From: Pyxicephalus adspersus
Taxonomy: Eukaryota > Chordata > Amphibia > Anura > Pyxicephalidae
Reading direction: 5' to 3'
Length of the DNA: 64,000 nucleotides
Assembly (NCBI RefSeq): GCF_032062135.1
Contig: NC_092862.1
Location: 48,271,015-48,335,014, forward strand
The position numbers and the translations under genes were made by a program. Within the stretch, counting starts at the first letter, position 1, and the number at the start of each line of letters is the position of its first letter. The notes below the pieces were generated by a model. The model saw only the letters and a program-made list of their open reading frames with translations, did no database searches and was not told the DNA's origin. Shown here in pieces: positions 1 to 11,861 of the stretch.

Positions 1-185
1 TTACATTTTCCTTAATAATCCATGCCCGCTGATACCTCCCTCCCCCTCTTTTTTTCTACCCCCTTTGTTTTGTATTGTTGTATGCTTGTCACTTTCTTCT
101 TTAAAAATGTGCTTTGTATGCTATTTCCCGTTGTTTTTTTTGTTTTGAAAATACCTAAATAAAGAATGTTTTAAAAAATAAAAAG
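1..185 (+). repeat. LINE 3'-end-like fragment (tentative)
   Basis: A T-rich segment ends with AATAAAGAATG followed by A-rich sequence at about 158-185. This resembles the 3' untranslated end and poly(A) tail of an L1-like retrotransposon, truncated by the window edge. No coding remnant is visible, so the call rests only on tail architecture. Confidence 0.3.
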
Positions 186-519
186 TGTAATGGGAGAGTT
201 CATCATATGGTAGCAGAAAAGGTTGAGAGAAAGGACAAGATACAAGGAAGAGACCTTAAAGAGAACACTAGGAAATATGAATTGTACCACATAAAAAATA
301 ATTGTACATTCCCTGGCAAGTGACTGTGTCTAGATAGATGCTTCACAGATCCCCGCAGGACCAGGGGACCTGTGCCCTCTTTAGTGTCACCCACCTTGCA
401 CTCCCCTGCTGCCTGCACCAACTCTGCTCAGACATATCCTTCTCTGCTCACGGCCTGGTCCAATTCATGTAACTTTCTGTCAGCCATCCCTTTACCTCGG
501 ACAACTACAGATCTCCACC
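186..519. other. Intergenic, nothing recognised
   Basis: No gene, tandem repeat or clear transposon end is visible. Open frames here are short and have no family resemblance. Confidence 0.4.
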
Positions 520-1145
520 TGCTGGTGGAAATGTAAACACCACCCCTCATCTCCAGCACTCCTCTGGTGGTAGGGTAGGATACCTGCAGGTCACATGACC
601 TTCCCTATAAAAGCAAGTTGCCTAAACAGAGAGTTCCTTTTGGGTCTGCACCCAGGTTCCAGTCTGCGTCTTTTGTTGCTGATTCTCCTGTTCACCATCC
701 CTGTTGACCTTTAAATACTATTGATCACCGTCTGCCCTGACCTTTTACTATTCTCAATTACTCCTGTGTGCGGCCTGCCCTGACCTCTGGCTTGTCTGAC
801 CCTGCACCTATATCTCATTCCAGCATCACACTTTATCCCTGTCAGCAGTCTCAATCCTCTGCGTGCACAGAGACCACAACCTGGCCACAGCTCGCAGCGT
901 AACATTCTCACCTTTAGAGGCTTTGGAGAAGACCAGGCTGTTATTTAGATTCTGCGCCCAGTGCACATCTCAGCCGAGGGTCCACCACCCAACCCTGTGT
1001 CATGGTGACAGATGTATATCTGCTGTAAGAGATCATCCAAGGCAATGTGATGCTCACTGTTCTCCTTGCTGAAGAGGAAGTTGTAACTGATGGCCTGCAG
1101 TGCCAGGATCTGCCTAATTCATTCAGTGCCTCCATTCACTCTCCT
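520..1145 (+). repeat. Possible LTR-retrotransposon fragment
   Basis: A TATAAAAG box at about 606-613 is followed by a C/T-rich run (GTCTGCACCCAGG, then repeated CCTGACC/CTGCCCTGACC motifs). That layout resembles the promoter half of a Ty3/gypsy-type LTR and its leader. No second LTR, primer-binding site or coding region is visible. A solitary degraded LTR is the best guess; a non-mobile promoter-like sequence is the alternative. Confidence 0.3.
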
Positions 1146-3508
1146 GCAGCTTCTTGAATATTCTTTCACTATTTACATATATCAGATAACCAGTAATCTG
1201 ATATAGTGAAGGCTCTGAACTCACAAAGCCTCTACATGAAGGCCCACCTCTACTTAAAGGCACATAGCAGAAAATGTTAGTAATGAGAAAATAAATCAAT
1301 AATACATAATAAAACTAAAACATATTTATTTAAATGGTGAACAATTATTCAGAGGGAATAGGTTAATATTGTATTTCAAAAGACTTGAGTCAAAATTTCA
1401 ATCCTCCATATGTAAAGACAGGATATTACCTTTCTGTTACCTGGAGCATCTGTCTATGTTATGATATGGTAAGCATCCTTCTCTCCCTAGCTCAATCACA
1501 CAGCTCACCTTTAGAAAAGAAAACAGATTTGCTCATGTGTTGCTGTTAATACTCAGCTCTCAAACGTTTACCCAATTCTCTGAAAGTTGTAGTATAATCC
1601 CTGAATCCTACCCAAAGGCAACCCATATACACATATTTCACTGGTCTAAGCAAGTGGTATGTTACTGCTAAAATTTTTGTGCAATCTGCATATTATTGTT
1701 GCTTTTTGCATTTCCTTATTGAATAAACCTAAGTTTGTCTCCAGAAACTCTCCTAGTTTTGGAAACTGGCTACAGCTAATTTTTGTATGGCACTTTCTGA
1801 ACACATTTACAAATTTTCACGTATTGCATTTTAATCAGAAGAGGGATATAGGAAGAGTTCCCAGACATCGCTGCAGGCGGAGGGATTAATGATTCCCTTA
1901 CCAGCTTAGATCTGATGTTTACATGGGCAGCAGAGTGAAATGCAGGTCAATCCAAAACTCCAGACAATAAAGTATGTACGGAAATCTATATGTGGATGTT
2001 TCTATTAGGCTAGAAATTATTATTAGGTACTTCACTGTTTTTTACTGTCTGTAGTTTGCTTCATTAGTCATAAACTTAGGTTGCTATTCTAGTGTAAGTA
2101 GAAACGGTGGTGGTCAAACAAGCATAACATTAAGGTTGAATATTAGCCTAATTAAAACATTTTAATTAAATAGGGAGCTATAAAAATATGTAAGGATAAC
2201 ATACTGGCATGCTGACCTATTTTCTGTATGGGAAGGAAGCTTTAATTTGCTGACAAACAATTCTAAGATAGGTTATACAGTATATATGATGCAAGGATTT
2301 TAGCAAAGGTCATTGCAGAAGCTGCTTTTGTTCTGTAGATCTCCAGACAGACTTTTGCAGTAATTTCTCTACTGGGGAGAATTTTCCCGGCACAATGATA
2401 TAATCATTTTAACGCTAGCCAAACAGTCTTCAATATATTAAATTAATTCAACAAAAAATCAAATTATTTAAAAATCAATAAAAAAGTCATTTTCTACTTA
2501 TCCTTTTTCTTTAGATATTTAAAAAAAAAAAGATTAAAATGAAAAAAAAAATTTAATTAAAGCATGTTTTTTTTTTGAAAAACAGGAAATACTGAACAAA
2601 AGAATGTCACAAAGTCTGTCACAAAGGATAGGTAAGGATAGAAGATAGATTTATATGTCAAACATAATGTCAATCAAAAACCACATGTTTTTGTATGCTT
2701 AGCTTTAAGGTTGTTACCTGTAAAACATTGCATCCCCAGCACCCCTGTGAACAATATACCGTTAAAGGTAAAAAAAAAAATAAGATTCACTACAGTAATC
2801 CTATTAACTGCAAGCTCAGTGCACTTAAAAAAAATATTCTATCATTTTTTAAGGAAAGCAGAATTTTGCTTTTTTCTCCCTTAAAGCAGACTTTAATCCA
2901 AATTTTAACTTTGCAACCCTTTTATATAAAGTAAAAATATTATTTTTTTTTTTACTGCCCCTCCCATTCTGTCATGATTTCCTAGACTTCCTGTGTTGGA
3001 ATGTGAATAAAGCACTTACTGAACGTGGCATACTGATGACAACTCCTTGTTTGTTTGTATTTTCTAATTTGCTGGGACTAAGCAGGACCTAAGGAGCTGC
3101 TTGAATTGTCTGGGTGAAAACGTAAAGCCAGGGGTACACTTGCTGTATATGGCGACAACTATATACATAGGACTGTATAGGTATATATTCCTCTGGAAAT
3201 ACACACACGCATGCAGACAAGATACAATACTTTCTGCACCACTGGCCAGAAAAAAAGGATATAGCAAATCCGAAAAAAAAATCTTAAACCAGAATCCAGG
3301 GTTCATGTATTTTAAAAAAAGGAATAACGCATGGGCAACAGAAAACTTTGGATATACTAGGGCAGGCTTGAATGGATCGAATGGACTAGGATTAAATTGG
3401 GGGGAAGGGGGGTGGTACTGTAGAGAGATGCCCCTGCCAGTCCTACTCCACCAGTCTTATTCCACCTAAAACGTAAAAAAAGTTATAAATACAATAGGTA
3501 TGTGTGAT
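1146..3508. other. AT-rich intergenic stretch
   Basis: No gene is supported. Homopolymer A/T runs occur at 2518-2580 and 2940-2953. TTAAAGCAGACTTTAATCC at about 2880 resembles the start of an E-like dispersed repeat. The longest open frame (3101-3469) has no recognisable domain and reads as chance translation. Confidence 0.45.
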
Positions 3509-3580
3509 GTGGATCACCCAGCTTCACTGATGAAAGCGTATTCTCCCCAGCCTTGGAGAGCTTTCATAAATCAAGGCCTT
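3509..3580 (+). repeat. Family A fold-back element, right half only
   Basis: It matches the right arm of family A: GGATCACCCAGCTTCACTGA, a spacer, then CCAGCCTTGGAGAGCTTT and AATCAAGGCC. The left arm is missing, so this copy cannot form the hairpin. Confidence 0.75.
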
Positions 3581-4589
3581 GTGCAGGGTGACAGGTCTTG
3601 TATTCATCTCTTTTCTGCAGTGTTTCTCAGGCAACCTGTATTGAGAGGACCTGTTGGGTCCCTCCCTCAGCTCTGCTTTTTGCACAGGCTATGTGTAGTA
3701 TTACTTGTCACCATAAATGGGTTTGCAAAGGCGTTTCATGGAAATAAAAGTTTTTTTACATTGAAAAACATGATCAAAGAAATGTTTTTGCTTGCATCAG
3801 TAAAGCCCATTTAAAGCGAATTGAATGTCAGAAAGAGCTCAATACAGGTCAAATTCACCTGTCAATGTCTTCCAAAAGCTCTCAGAAGCATCCCAAACAG
3901 ATGTCATACTAATGTCATTGACATACCCCAAAGCCAACGTCAACATAGGCTCTTACAATGGATTTTGGTACAAGTTCCTGTCCTATAAAGGTATTTTCTC
4001 ATTTATGTGCTTAGATGATCTGCAGGCTAAATAACTTTGACTCATCTGACATTTCAGTTCCCACTCATAAACTTGGCAGGAGAGCAGGAGAAAGTGAAAG
4101 CGAGACAGATGTCTGTTGTAAAGGAATTTAACCTCCGAAAAGAATGTAAAAAAAACTTAAAGCTGAACTCCATCTAAAATATTTTTCCCTTTGCAGTGAA
4201 TCCTGCTCCACGCTGCACGTGTTAATAGATTGTATTGTCTAGGGCATGATACTTTTGGAGGAAGCCCTAATTGTTTGTTCCCACAGGGTTTCTTCACTGT
4301 TGCTTGATACCTTGGATTATGAGCAGGACCTCCATATAGAGTCAGCATCATACTATACAGTTCAGGCTCATCATGGAGGATAACAAAGTAGGAAGGAAGA
4401 TGGAGCCAGGGAGACAGAAGAGGAGACGCTGTGTGGCTGTACACAGTACAATTCTTGTACAGTGTATTCGTTGGAAAGGTGGTCGTAAGTGCAGTCGTCA
4501 GTTGGTAAACAGGTAAATTGTTAAATGAGGACCACCTGTATTAATTTTGGTGGGTTTTCAGCTTTAATGTTTACTTTATGGGAGAAGAT
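3581..4589. other. Intergenic; possible dispersed repeat
   Basis: No gene is visible. From about 4155 the sequence begins TAAAGCTGAACTCC, an opening resembling dispersed E-like repeats, and runs to about 4440. No matching second end was identified. Confidence 0.35.
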
Positions 4590-4846
4590 ACATGAAACGC
4601 TTGAACGAGCGCTGCACATACAGCACCATTCTGCTCTATGGAGAGGGGGGGGGGGAGAACAATGGAGCAGTACCCGCTGCACTTTCTCCTCTTCATTTGC
4701 ATTACATAGTTCCTTGTTCTTAGACCCGCAAAGACGGATTCATGAATGACGTCAGACGAGCGCTGTACACATGCTAGATTCTTGTCCGATACCAGCCCTG
4801 AGGCGAATATCCGATGAGAATCATCTGACATGTGTACATAGCCTAA
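4590..4846 (+). mobile_element. Family B non-autonomous DNA transposon, left-truncated
   Basis: It shares the internal landmarks of family B: a GCTGYACATACAGC motif, TCTGCTCTATGGAGAGG, a GATCCGYMRGACGGAT-like palindrome, ATTCTTGTCCGATACCAGCC, and a right end GTGTACATAGCCTAA. A G run lies in the middle. The left terminal repeat is missing. It has no coding capacity. Confidence 0.7.
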
Positions 4847-6270
4847 CAAATATGTATTTATGTTTATATTTAATTTATTAAGAACACGACACAAAAATAT
4901 TTATAGCTGAGAACATGAATTACAGGACTGAATCTGTAAAGTGCTCCATGGAGGTGGATTTATATTGTTAGAGAGCCATCTTGTGGCTACATTACTAACT
5001 ACATAGTAGTTATTTTTGCAGAAAAATTAGTTTAATTAATATGTTGGTAACTATATAATTACAAGACTGGCAGTCTTGTCTTAAAAATATATTTAATGTA
5101 ATGACAAGTGAAAGTAACCATTATGTCACAGCTGACAGATAACACATATAATCAAATGTCCAAATTGGTAAGCAATGTCACTTTGCTTGACACAACAGAA
5201 ACATTGTAATTTCATACTATATACATATACAGTGCTTTCTATAATATCTTGCCTCTTGAGTTTTTTAAAAGGACACATTTTAAAAATCCTCCATAGAATT
5301 ATTAAACTCGTTATTTTAAAAAATAAAAATGACATTAACATATTATTACATCAGGAAGGATATTAGTCACAGGATCCAGAGATAAGTCAGAAGCTATTGC
5401 TAAAAAAAAAAAAATATGAAATTGTATTTGAAGTTTGCCAAAAGACATACATTAACAATACAATAAACACAGATCAGAAATGATCCCAAGATGACCCATA
5501 GATAGCAGCTTTGAAAGACTTTTTTCTTCTGCTAGAAACCTTAAACTAGAGTAAAATGAATTTGTACGTCTTTTTTGTCAATTAGCTTTAAGTCCTGGTG
5601 ACTTTTTTGTTTTTTGAGTTTGGGTCTACTTTAGCATGTCATATACCACTAGGAACAAAGGCAACAGAGTTAATCAAAGACCACTGGGAGAGAAAGCAGA
5701 ATTGAGAGGCAGCTGACTGTAGACTATTGGATGAGCCGGTGGAGATGGAGAAAAGTGTGCACCACTCAGAAAGGAGGCAGAGAGGAAACATATTTTGGAC
5801 CTTTAAGAGAAGAAGCCATATGGTAAAAGTACATAGACACAGGGACAAGGTGAGATGGCAGAGAGGAATATTATAGTAGGGTATGAAGGGAAGAAGGGAG
5901 AAACAACTGACCTACAAATACAGGGAGAGGCAGAGTGGTAGCTTACTCAGGGAAAAGTCATGAGAGAGGAGGATACAAAAATTACAAAAAATTGAAGCTG
6001 CAGAACAGATGATCATAGATTGGGGATAGAGGAGCATTTGCCCTATGAACTATAAGTAAAGCAATTGAGAATTAAAAAATTGAAAGCAGAATGTCAGAAA
6101 AAAGGAAACCGTTGTTTTGCCCCTCAGGTGTACTTCAAGACATCGTTCTCATAAGCCATAAAAAAGTAATTTCATTGCCTACTTGTCATAGATATTTTAA
6201 AGAGAGCATAGAGCAAGATATTTTCTCCAAAAGTAAAGAAATTGCTGACAATTAAGTCTGATTAGATTCA
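4847..6270. other. Intergenic, unassigned; purine-rich at 5640-6110
   Basis: No gene is supported. The segment at 5640-6110 is purine-rich (many GAGGRAG runs) without clear periodicity. The rest is AT-rich unique-looking sequence. Confidence 0.4.
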
Positions 6271-6489
6271 TTGGCCTGATTCATTAAAGCTCACTAAAAC
6301 TGAAGAAGAAAGATACACTTTCATCATGAACCTGGGTGATCCAGCAAAGCTGGAAAGGATCTGGTCCACGATTCAAAACATTTGTTAACAAATAGCAAAT
6401 GACTTTTAGGAAATTCAATCCAGATGTGCTGGATCACCAAAGAAAGTGTATCTTCTCAGTTTTGGAGAATTTTATTAAATCAGGCCCAA
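6271..6489. repeat. Family A fold-back element
   Basis: Full-length but diverged copy. The left end GGCCTGATTCATTAAAGCTC and the right end TTTTATTAAATCAGGCCCAA are inverted complements, and the internal arms (GGGTGATCCAGCAAAG versus GTGCTGGATCACC) also pair. The loop lies around 6380. The structure predicts a long hairpin if transcribed. No protein is encoded. Confidence 0.85.
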
Positions 6490-6559
6490 TGCTTTAATTT
6501 ATAAGTTATAAAATAGGACTTGACACTGAATGAACAATTTCCAACAATTTTCAAAAGTC

Positions 6560-6810
6560 TAGATTCATAGTCCAGACTTTTCCATTGACCCTGGTGAGCA
6601 TTATCACTGAGAGATAGAAAGAGAATAATGTCAACAGAAGGTGAAAAACAATCTCCCAATACATCAGAATAGGAAGGAAATTCCTTTTAATTTGGAGAGA
6701 TTTCCTATCACTTCTGTTGTACTTTGTGAGCTTGAAGTGAAGAAAGAAAACTAGAGAGACAATGGCCACTCTGCAGTGTAAGACCCGTATATAGACACCA
6801 GGCAAAGGGG
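6560..6810. repeat. Family D dispersed repeat
   Basis: The segment holds a GGTGAGCATTATCACTGAGAG motif and a GAGATTTCCTATCACTTCTG motif. Related pieces recur at about 16225-16500, 46979-47105, 52340-52560 and 57360-57430. This copy unites the two halves seen separately elsewhere. The superfamily is unknown. Confidence 0.45.
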
Positions 6811-7121
6811 TGACTTTTCCATTTTAGAATGATTGACCACACATTTTTTACATCATCAGTAGATAAAGCCAACTCAATAAATGTACTAACACGTTACCGT
6901 ATCATATTAATCAAAGTCATGGTAGGACCAGGAAAACATGTAAATATCCAATGTAAAATAAGAAAAGTTAGCAGACAGAGGTTACTTGGTGTCAGGGTGT
7001 CAAAATAGATGTGCTACATAATCCAGTGATTAAAATCCAGTCCTGCTGAGAGGGATTTCATCCTTTTCTCTTACTACATAAAACAAACAAAATAAATCAT
7101 TTTTTGGCTAGACATATATTT
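6811..7121. other. Intergenic, nothing recognised
   Basis: AT-rich sequence without gene or repeat signal that I can identify. Confidence 0.4.
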
Positions 7122-7403
7122 AAAGCGGATCCAAACCAGCAATACTCACCTGTCCCCATTCCATTGCAGGGCTCCACCATCTTCTTCCTTTTTCTGCTCT
7201 TGGAGATGATCTTCCGGCCATCTTGATTGGCATTAGGAAGGGAAAAGCTGGGAGGCTCGGATTGCTGGGTATCCCCGGCACCAAATGCTGAGCTGTGCAA
7301 GTGAACTTTGACAGCTGAATGGAGATCAGGCAGGTAGGAACAGTTATTGCAGAAGGCCTGATCACTACTGTTCAATGTAGGAATTTAGTTCCACTTTAAC
7401 TGT
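7122..7403. repeat. Family E dispersed repeat
   Basis: It begins AAGCGGATCCAAACC and ends TTAGTTCCACTTTAAC; the ends are partly complementary. Similar ends close repeats near 39768, 48496 and 53066. Two overlapping reverse-strand open frames are accidental, because the sequence is repetitive and no domain is seen. Confidence 0.45.
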
Positions 7404-7545
7404 TCCCAATGCCACTAAGTAGACTACTGGACAAAATTGAACAAGGTGAACTTTACCAGCAATTGGGTTGATACGTAAATACAAACAGAATATTCTAGAT
7501 GATGTAAAATATATCTTTTATAGGCTACCTGTGCTTGCACACCAC
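7404..7545. other. Short unassigned spacer
   Basis: Nothing recognised between the family E repeat and the LINE tail. Confidence 0.3.
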
Positions 7546-8210
7546 AAATAATATTATTATTATTTTTAATATTAATAATAAACAGGATTTCTACACAGTA
7601 GCACCAACATATTACCCAGCGCTGTACACTAAATAGGAGTTGCAAATGGCAGACAGGTACAGATAGTGGCACAGGAGGAGAGGACCCTGCCCCGAAGAGC
7701 TTACAATCTAGGAAGTGGGGGAAGTAACACACAATAGGAGGGGGGATATCAAGTAGTGAGGGTTTAGGAGGCAGAACAAGACAGGTAGGCAAGTTTGAAG
7801 AAATAGGTTGTGAGTGCTCATGTAAATGAGCAGAAAGTAGGAGCAAGCCGAATAGGATAAGGGAGACCATTCAAGAGAGTTGGGGCTCTATAAAAGTCTT
7901 GGAGCCGTGCGTGTGATGAGGTTATGAGTGAGGAAGTCATTAGTAGGTCATTGGAGGAGCAGAGAGAGCGGCTGGGGGAGTATTTATTTACCAGGTTAGA
8001 AAGGTAAGTGGGACAAAAACTGTGTAGGGATTTGAAGGCAAAGCACAGGAGCTTGAATTTGATTCTAAGGTGAAATGGAAGCCAATGGAGAGAACTACAA
8101 AGAGATGCAGCAGAAGAGGAGTGGTGGGAAGGATGGATGAGTCTGGCTGCAGCATTCATAATAGATTGTAGGGAAGAGAGTCAGGTTAGAGGAAAATTCG
8201 AGAGGAGAAT
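7546..8210 (-). mobile_element. L2/CR1-like LINE, 5'-truncated, 3' part of reverse transcriptase ORF and 3' UTR
   Basis: Read on the minus strand, 8159 to about 7818 encodes the C-terminal end of a non-LTR retrotransposon ORF2: NAAARLI near the start, then LHWLPFHLRIKFKLLCFAFK, then LWNGLP-like ALLNGLP and RLAPTFCSF. The LHWLP...RI.FK signature is typical of the Jockey/CR1/L2 group. The frame then breaks and a 3' UTR follows, ending in an (ATT/AAT)n tail at about 7548-7580. The tail segment (GTACAGCGCTGGGTAATATG, antisense at about 7605-7625) recurs in other copies and in the SINE. Most of the LINE is missing upstream (above 8210), where a DNA transposon is inserted. It cannot be active. Confidence 0.8.
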
Positions 8211-8211
8211 A

Positions 8212-9594
8212 TACCGTATTTTTCGGACCATAAGACGCACTTTTTTTCCCCCAGAAGTGGGGGGAAAAAGTCCCTGCGTGGTCCAAATGTATCAAAATTT
8301 CAGCGCGGCCAGAGTGACTGTCTCCTGTATCTTGCTCCCAGCGTCCTCCCACTCTCAGCATGATTGGCTGACAAAGTCATGCTGTGTTCCCTGAATAGTG
8401 TGCTGAAGATCACTCACAGCACACAAACACAATGTAAACAAATGTTATATTGCAATCTTATTACAACTGAAAGGAAATACTCACCCAGTGTCCGCAGCTC
8501 TGCTTGCTGGTATCTGTAGTGAGATGTATGCAGAAATCCTACATTATGCTATGCATCTCTCCATGGATACGAGCAGCTGCAGCCTCCAGCTGTGCCTGTG
8601 TCTCTGTCTGTGTGAGGCACACAGGGAACCCCCCCCCCCCCCCCTCACAGCACTCGGAGGATGAGTCCTCTTCCAGTGATGTGAGGAAAATTTAAAGGCA
8701 TATTACAATGTAATCTGCTTCTAAATGTTTTTTACAGTACAAAAACACCATACAACATAAAAATAAAAGTACCGTACATTTCTAATTTTATTTTTAGATT
8801 ACATTGTTGTCTATTATTTCATTATTGTTTTAAATTATTATTTATATTTATGTATATTATAATTTATGATTTTAATATAATAAATAAATATAATTATCAT
8901 ACCCGGGAGTTAATCCTAAGAATTACAAGCCCACAATACAAACAAAAATTTCTATGCAAAAAAGAAAATAGGATAGGATTTTATTAAAAGTACATTTTTT
9001 TTTTTTTACATGATTGTGTGTTTCAAACATTTTTTTATATTCATGATATCTACTAGACCCTTGTTCGGACATATTTCTGTAACTTACAGGTCTAAAATGT
9101 AAAAAAAAAAAAAAATTCATGAAAAACAGTGTAACGCTTTTGGTACAGAAATCCAGACCTCAGTGTAATGCCCAGGAGGTTAATGTCTTTTGTTATAAAA
9201 GCAGAATTAAAGGGGCACTACGTCACTGCACTGTGAGGAACTGAGCTTTCTAGATTCTGACTCTAGCAATGAGGAGTTCTTGGGGTTCTCATAAAACGAG
9301 CAGAACCTTTACCGTAAATCTTCAACTTTATTCTATTTTATTACTGAAGTCTCTTGTTATTGTGTTTTACAGTAATTTTGTCTTTTGCTGACTTTGTTAA
9401 TAATGGTTCTAAATGCTGCTGTTTACTTTACAGGGTTTATTACATGTGTTTATGACTGTGATGTTGGTTTTTAATGCACATAAAATATTTTAGGACACTA
9501 TTTGTTTCAGAATCTTTTTTTTCTTCATTTCCCTTCTCTAAAAAACTGGTGCGTCTTATGGTCCAGTGCGTCTTATGGTCCGAAAAATACGGTA
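8212..9594. mobile_element. 1.38-kb non-autonomous DNA transposon with perfect terminal inverted repeats
   Basis: The left end is TACCGTATTTTTCGGACCAT and the right end is its exact complement, ATGGTCCGAAAAATACGGTA. A TA or TATA target duplication is possible at both junctions but cannot be separated from the terminal sequence. Continuing inward, both ends read AAGACGCAC. Near the right end the inner part is duplicated, so GTGCGTCTTATGGTCC occurs twice in a row (about 9549-9580). The interior has no transposase frame, a 16-C run at 8629-8644, and a family F segment at about 8895-9183. Tc1/mariner-like insertion is a guess from the TA flank. Confidence 0.85.
8895..9183. repeat. Family F-like segment nested in the DNA transposon
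   Basis: It ends CTTTTGGTACAGAAATCCAG and then GCCCAGGAGGTTAATG, resembling the end of the family F copy at 39147-39484. The left boundary is uncertain. Long A and T runs lie inside. Confidence 0.4.
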
Positions 9595-10621
9595 TATACC
9601 TTCATCTCTAAACTCTAAACTAAGTTAGAGGACATCAAGTAGAAATACCAAAAGTTGCCAGACAGCATTTCCCAGCATCCCTGGAGTATAAAGTATATGT
9701 CTACACAAGAAGTGGCAGTACTTGTAGATGATGAGCAATTGTATGACCTCAGTCTGTTAATAGGACATTAGAAAGGCCTGAGAGGTCCCAGATGTGTGAA
9801 TAGGATGCACAGCAACATCCAGGCACAACTGCACTATGGGTTTTTGAATTTAAAAAAAACCTAATTGTATTTGCATACGGTAAACAATTTTATGTTCTGA
9901 AAAGTACAGGTTCAGTTTTAATGTCCATCTAATACAAAAATGTATTGAATACAAAAAAATCATACTATACTTTTAGGCATGATGATTACATCAGGATGTA
10001 CAAGCTTTTGTTGGCCTAGAAACTGCTAAAAAAAATGAAACAGTGAAAGAGCTAATAGATGAACTTATCTAATACAACTGCAAAGCAAGCAATGGACCAT
10101 GTAACCAGGCTCCAATATACCATCAGCATTTCTGAAGTCCCAGCAACGTTTTTCATTGCACTCAAAAGATATTAACACAACTAGATTACTCTAATATTCA
10201 GGGTGAATATATTTCAGCACAAAAAGTGAAATGTTTCCCTTCCTGAAGACCTTGTAGCATTTATAGGAAAATCGGTGAGACAGAAAATGTACATTACATT
10301 AAAATGAAAGCATAAATCTCACTACAAGGATATTACATTGTCATTTTTCATTGAGTTGTACAATAAAGATTTTTTTTTATTTTGTAGAAAAATTAGTAAG
10401 GTAGCAGGAAAAGCTTCAGCCGCTTAAATGATAGTTGTGTTTTTAGATTTAGAATTATATTCAACATTAAAAAAAATCTTTTCCCCCGTCACTGTGCTGA
10501 AATTGCCAATAGAAGTATCTTTTGAAAGCCCAATGAGACAAGATGACAATACAGGAGCACAACTGGTAGACAAAGGTGGAGTGTTGTCACCCCATAATAG
10601 GAAGTGTTTGAACAATCATGA
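9595..10621. other. Intergenic, nothing recognised
   Basis: AT-rich sequence with no gene, tandem array or paired transposon ends that I can see. Confidence 0.4.
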
Positions 10622-11292
10622 ATGGGTCGGGATGCCCCAAGGATCAGAACTACAAATAGATCAGGAGGCTTCAAGGATAAGAACTGCGAACAAATCCAGG
10701 GGCCTCAGGGATCAGAGCTGCAAATCAGTCAGGAGATCCCAGGGATCAGAACTATAAATAAATCAGTTGGCCCTATGGATCAGAACCACAAATGAGTCTG
10801 ATTGTCCCAGGAGGCAGAGCCACAAATTGGTCAGGGACCCCAGGGATCAGAGCTGTAAATTGGTAAGGAGACCCCTGGGATGTGTCACAAAAAGATTAGG
10901 AGGCCAAAGGGATCAGAACCACAAATTAATCTGGAGACCACAGGAATCAGGACCACAAATTAATCTGGAGGTCACAGAGATCAGAACCACAAATTAATCT
11001 GGAGGCCACAGGGATCAGAACCACAAATTAATCTGGAGGTCACAGGGATCAAAACCACAAATTGATCTGGAAGTCACAGAGATCAGAATTGCAAATGGAT
11101 CAGGAGGGAACAGGGATCAGAGCAGCAAATCAGTCGGGAGACCTCAGGGATCAGAACTGCTAACAGAACAAGAAGCCCCAGTGATGAGAATCTTTCATTG
11201 GTCCAGTCCAGTTTCAGTCTAGATGACCCCAGGGTTTAAAACTGCAAATGGGTCAGAGGACCTCCAGGATTTAGAACCATAAATTGGCCTGG
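10622..11292 (+). repeat. 34-bp minisatellite, about 20 diverged units
   Basis: Units built on GGGATCAGAACCACAAAT plus a RATCTGGAGGYCACA segment repeat head to tail. Spacing is 34 bp in the best-conserved part (10915-11110). Units at both edges are more diverged, as expected for an old array amplified in its centre. There are no unique spacers, so it is not CRISPR-like. Forward open frames across it simply reflect units that lack stops. Confidence 0.85.
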
Positions 11293-11357
11293 GGACTACA
11301 AAGATTGACCATTTTTGGGACAGAGTTTACATAAACCTGGCAGAATTTGAAAAATAT

Positions 11358-11861
11358 TACCGTGTTTCCCCGATAATAAGGCATCCCAATCAAATAAGCC
11401 ACCCCCGATTTTTGCTAAAATAATTAAAATAAGGCACTCTCCCGCCAATAAGACATCCTCCGATACCTGATACTGTGTGTGTCTCCTCGATGGCTGCAGT
11501 GCAGAGCCAAACAAGCCCGCACATGTGCCCCCGCGACTCCGCACCAGGAAGGACAAGCAAGCTGCTGATCCCTGCCCTAACGGAGTCTGTTATCCGGCCG
11601 TACCGTAGAAGCAAAAAAAAGGTAAGTCAGTGAACAGAAGGGGACAATCAATGGCACATGAGTGATCAGAAGGGGACAATCAAAGGCACATGAGTGATCA
11701 GAAGGGGACAATCAATGGCACATGAGTGATTTTCAACAATAAATGGGTACTGTAGTCTTCTTCATGGAAAAATAAGACATCCCCCTGAAAATAAGACATA
11801 GGGCATATTTTGGCATTTCAAAAAATATAAGACAGTGCCTTATTATAGGGGAAACAGGGTA
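11358..11861. mobile_element. 504-bp non-autonomous DNA transposon with TA flanks
   Basis: The left end is TACCGTGTTTCCCCGATAAT and the right end is ATTATAGGGGAAACAGGGTA; they pair with two mismatches. TA sits at each outer edge. Sub-terminal repeats of the form AATAAGRCATC occur on both sides. It has no coding capacity. Ends of the TTTCCCCG...AATAAGACA type are widespread in vertebrates, but I cannot assign the superfamily with confidence. Confidence 0.8.
11630..11729 (+). repeat. 32-bp tandem repeat, three units
   Basis: Three units of GGGGACAATCAATGGCACAT plus GAGTGATCAGAA recur at 32-bp spacing inside the DNA transposon. One unit differs by AAAGG for AATGG. Confidence 0.85.

Noticed and set aside
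3101..3469. 122-codon forward open frame in the left intergenic region
   Set aside because: No domain, no splice or promoter context, and overlapping reverse-strand frames are equally open.
7424..7870. 148-codon reverse-strand open frame as a gene
   Set aside because: It lies in the 3' UTR and tail of the LINE, in a frame different from the recognisable reverse-transcriptase remnant.
10622..11292. CRISPR-like regular direct repeats
   Set aside because: Units of 34 bp are contiguous, diverged and have no unique spacers, and the window is vertebrate. It is a minisatellite.
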